Source: DASYML01 sp036399835 | Lineage (GTDB): Bacteria; Acidobacteriota; Blastocatellia; Pyrinomonadales; Pyrinomonadaceae | Reading direction: 5' to 3' | Assembly: GCA_036399835.1 (NCBI GenBank) | Contig: DASWMI010000118.1 | Coordinates: 1 to 60,161, forward strand | Length of the DNA: 60,161 nucleotides | Part shown: positions 58,353-60,161 of the stretch, one piece after another | Position numbering within the stretch: the stretch's first letter is position 1 | How the letters are laid out: each line of letters opens with the position of its first letter | Made by a program: the position numbers and the translations under genes | The notes under the pieces: generated by a model | The model's database searches: none | What the model was told of the DNA's origin: nothing | What the model saw: only the letters and a program-made list of their open reading frames with translations

Positions 58353-60161
58353 TTATCCTTTGACCTGCTCGCGTCCTGTTTCGACGCGGGCTATCAGCTC
58401 CTTAAAGCGCGGGTGGTCGTGCAGAGGCTCCCAGATAGGGTTGGATTCAAACCAGGGGAGATTCTCGTTGCCCAAATCAATCGCACGCTCCAACCAATCG
58501 AGCGCCTCGTCGTACATTCCCTCCATAACGTAAGCAGAGGCGAGCCAGTAGGGCGCATCGTGATCCGCACGCGCCACCTCTTTGACCCTCTCGGTAAGTT
58601 GCGCGCGCGCCTCCTCGTGGCGACCGAGCGCGCTCAGCGCCATCGCGTAATGCGGGCGTATGCCGTCCATCTCAGGGTGCGTCTCAAGCAGTTCGCTCAA
58701 AATATCTGCGGCCTTCTGCGGCTCGCCGCGCCGGAAAAGCGTCGTCGCGCGGAAGGTCTTGATGAGCGGGTGGTCCGGCTCGACCGCCGCGCCCAGGTCC
58801 AGCTCAAGCATAGCATCATCGTAGCGCCCCTGATACATGTAGATGCGAGCGCGGTTATAGCTGACGACGACACGCTCTGCGGGGTTGAGCCGCAGCATAC
58901 GGTCCAGGCTCCGCAGAGCCTTGTCATACTCTCCGTCCAGCCGGTAAAGATAAGAAGAGACGAAATGCACGCCGACGTTGCTCGGCGCTTCCTCGCGCAG
59001 CTTGGCGGCCTCGTCGCGCGCCTTCTTCTTCTCCCCCCGCGCCAGATAGAGAAAGACCATGTGCATACGCGCTTCGATAATGGTCGGGTCCAGGGCCAGC
59101 CCTTTATCAAAAGCCTCCTGCGCGCGCGCGTAATCATCCACGTCGCCCATACTCTTGATGACGCGGTTGGCATAGCAGCCGCCGAGCGCGCAATAGGCCA
59201 GAGCGAAGTTCGGGTCCAACTCTATCGCGTGCTTGAAATAGTCTATCGCCTGCTCTACGTCTTCGTTCGAGAGACTGTGGTAGATATAACGACCCATAGC
59301 ATCGCGCCCGCGCAGGTATTCTTCGTAAGCCTCTGCATTCTGCGTCGCCTGCCGCTCAAGATTGACCTGCTCATCCTGCGTCAGCTCCAGCCGCAGCCCC
59401 TGCACGATGTGATGCGCGATCATGTCCTGCATCGTGATGATGTCGGTCGCGTCAGCATCCATGCGGTCGCTCCAGAGGATGTCGCCGGTCGTGACATCAA
59501 CCAACTGGGCCGTTACGCGTATGCGGTCGCCCGAGCGCAGAAAGCCAGCCGAGAGGACAGCATTGACATTGAGCTGCCGCCCGGCATCGCGCGGGTCTAT
59601 CTGCTGGCCCTGGTATTTGACGATGGCCGAAGAGGGACGCACGACCAGGGAACGCACGCGCGCCAGTTCCGTGATGACAGCATCGGCGAGCGAGAATTCG
59701 TAGAAGCTGGCCGACGGGTCGCGGTTCAGATTCTTGAATGGCAGGATAGCCAGGCTCTTGCGGTCCGGGTCGCCGATGCTGGTGAGGGGCGTGTCGTGGC
59801 TGTCTCTGGTAGGCATCGGCGAAGAGGAGCGCGGCGCGGTCGGGTTCTCGCTTCCCGTAATGTTACGCAGCCAGCGCACGGCGCGAGAGACTGGTCCACG
59901 GCTGTAGAGGTGACGCGGCGCGACCTGCATCGGCAGGGTACGGGCCTCGCTGTCCACATAACTCTCCGAGACCTCTCGCATCAGGCTCTTTAGCTCATCA
60001 CGCAATTCGGAAATCTTCTGGTAACGAGCGTGAGGATTCTTCGCCATCGCCTTGTCGAGTATCTCCTGTAGGCGCGGCGGGAGAGGCTCGCGACGCGCCT
60101 CGGCGAGACGCTTCGGCTCAGAGTGTATGACAGCGTGGCGCACATCCACGCTGGTCCTGCC
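58353..60161 (-). CDS. Ser/Thr protein kinase with TPR repeats, C-terminal part (runs off window)
   Basis: The visible 602 residues lack the N-terminus. They start with the last part of a bacterial kinase domain (RREPLPPRLQEILDKAMAKN, typical of subdomain XI), then a linker, a FlgO/TolB_N-like domain (SLAILPFKNLNRD...FSLADAVITELAR), and about nine TPR-type repeats. The frame continues through the right edge of the window without a stop. Such proteins of Acidobacteriota join a kinase with a protein-interaction scaffold. The metallophosphatase gene follows in the same operon. Confidence 0.85.
   Translation of the reverse strand, partial: GRTSVDVRHAVIHSEPKRLAEARREPLPPRLQEILDKAMAKNPHARYQKISELRDELKSLMREVSESYVDSEARTLPMQVAPRHLYSRGPVSRAVRWLRNITGSENPTAPRSSSPMPTRDSHDTPLTSIGDPDRKSLAILPFKNLNRDPSASFYEFSLADAVITELARVRSLVVRPSSAIVKYQGQQIDPRDAGRQLNVNAVLSAGFLRSGDRIRVTAQLVDVTTGDILWSDRMDADATDIITMQDMIAHHIVQGLRLELTQDEQVNLERQATQNAEAYEEYLRGRDAMGRYIYHSLSNEDVEQAIDYFKHAIELDPNFALAYCALGGCYANRVIKSMGDVDDYARAQEAFDKGLALDPTIIEARMHMVFLYLARGEKKKARDEAAKLREEAPSNVGVHFVSSYLYRLDGEYDKALRSLDRMLRLNPAERVVVSYNRARIYMYQGRYDDAMLELDLGAAVEPDHPLIKTFRATTLFRRGEPQKAADILSELLETHPEMDGIRPHYAMALSALGRHEEARAQLTERVKEVARADHDAPYWLASAYVMEGMYDEALDWLERAIDLGNENLPWFESNPIWEPLHDHPRFKELIARVETGREQVKG

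Noticed and set aside
58413..59993. 526-residue rightward open frame
   Set aside because: It is antisense to the kinase/TPR gene and has no recognisable domain.

Overview
The window looks like chromosomal DNA of a GC-rich (about 60% by eye) Gram-negative bacterium. I infer Acidobacteriota, probably class Blastocatellia. The reasons are a secreted VWA protein of the type known as the VWFA-related acidobacterial domain, DUF2490, DUF4214 and DUF1844 proteins, a kinase/TPR signalling protein, many lipoproteins, and a rhodanese of the Y-C-S-(C)-P-x-E type. Housekeeping and membrane genes are mixed with short two-to-four gene operons. I saw no rRNA, tRNA, CRISPR array, integrase or transposase gene.

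Layout. 1-7.8 kb: partial gene, rpoZ, a Crp/Fnr regulator, an RRM protein, a fatty-acid desaturase, then leftward genes for a transglutaminase-like protein, a CocE hydrolase, a phage-type muramidase and a lipoprotein. 8-14 kb: a rightward run of gamma-carbonic anhydrase, hisS, VOC protein, aspS, GNAT, JAMM peptidase and a membrane protein. 14-20.8 kb: lipoprotein, a DUF885-PrcB_C fusion, an M48 protease, a zinc-ribbon protein and mazG. 21-26.4 kb: DUF1844, MBL hydrolase, ribF, an ABC1 kinase, and a PemK/MazF toxin-antitoxin pair inserted at the ABC1 gene 3' end. 26.5-32.5 kb: leftward cstA, a 56-residue membrane protein, methyltransferase, saccharopine dehydrogenase-like protein and amino-acid permease. 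32.7-36.4 kb: hypothetical proteins, a half-size GDT1 transporter, a tandem Usp, and a rhodanese lipoprotein with an in-frame TGA. 36.6-46 kb: a double flavoprotein, a DUF2490 barrel, and an operon for a complex iron-sulfur molybdoenzyme (fused FeS-NrfD subunit, catalytic subunit, TorD chaperone). 46-50 kb: DUF445, a LolA-like protein, a hypothetical protein and fdxA. 50-57 kb: VWA protein, then xseA, a membrane protein, xseB, a polyprenyl synthase and a DUF4214 protein. 57-60 kb: a large non-coding palindrome array, a metallophosphatase and a truncated kinase/TPR gene.

The most notable items are these. (1) The rhodanese-like lipoprotein at 35.1-35.6 kb has a TGA where relatives carry Cys. 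The frame stays open to a normal rhodanese C-terminus, and a bacterial SECIS-like hairpin with a GGU loop sits 21 nt after the TGA, so it is a candidate selenoprotein. (2) A 310-bp non-coding array at 57.09-57.40 kb holds about 15 imperfect palindromes at a 21-bp period, which is two helical turns. (3) A 21-bp direct repeat flanks the toxin-antitoxin module and rebuilds the 3' end of the gene in front of it. (4) Several families of intergenic hairpins built from 7-bp-like units abut start or stop codons. (5) The near-palindrome TGGWCCA is iterated about once per kilobase, in all reading frames and between genes. (6) A molybdoenzyme operon lacks a visible export signal and has its FeS and membrane subunits fused.
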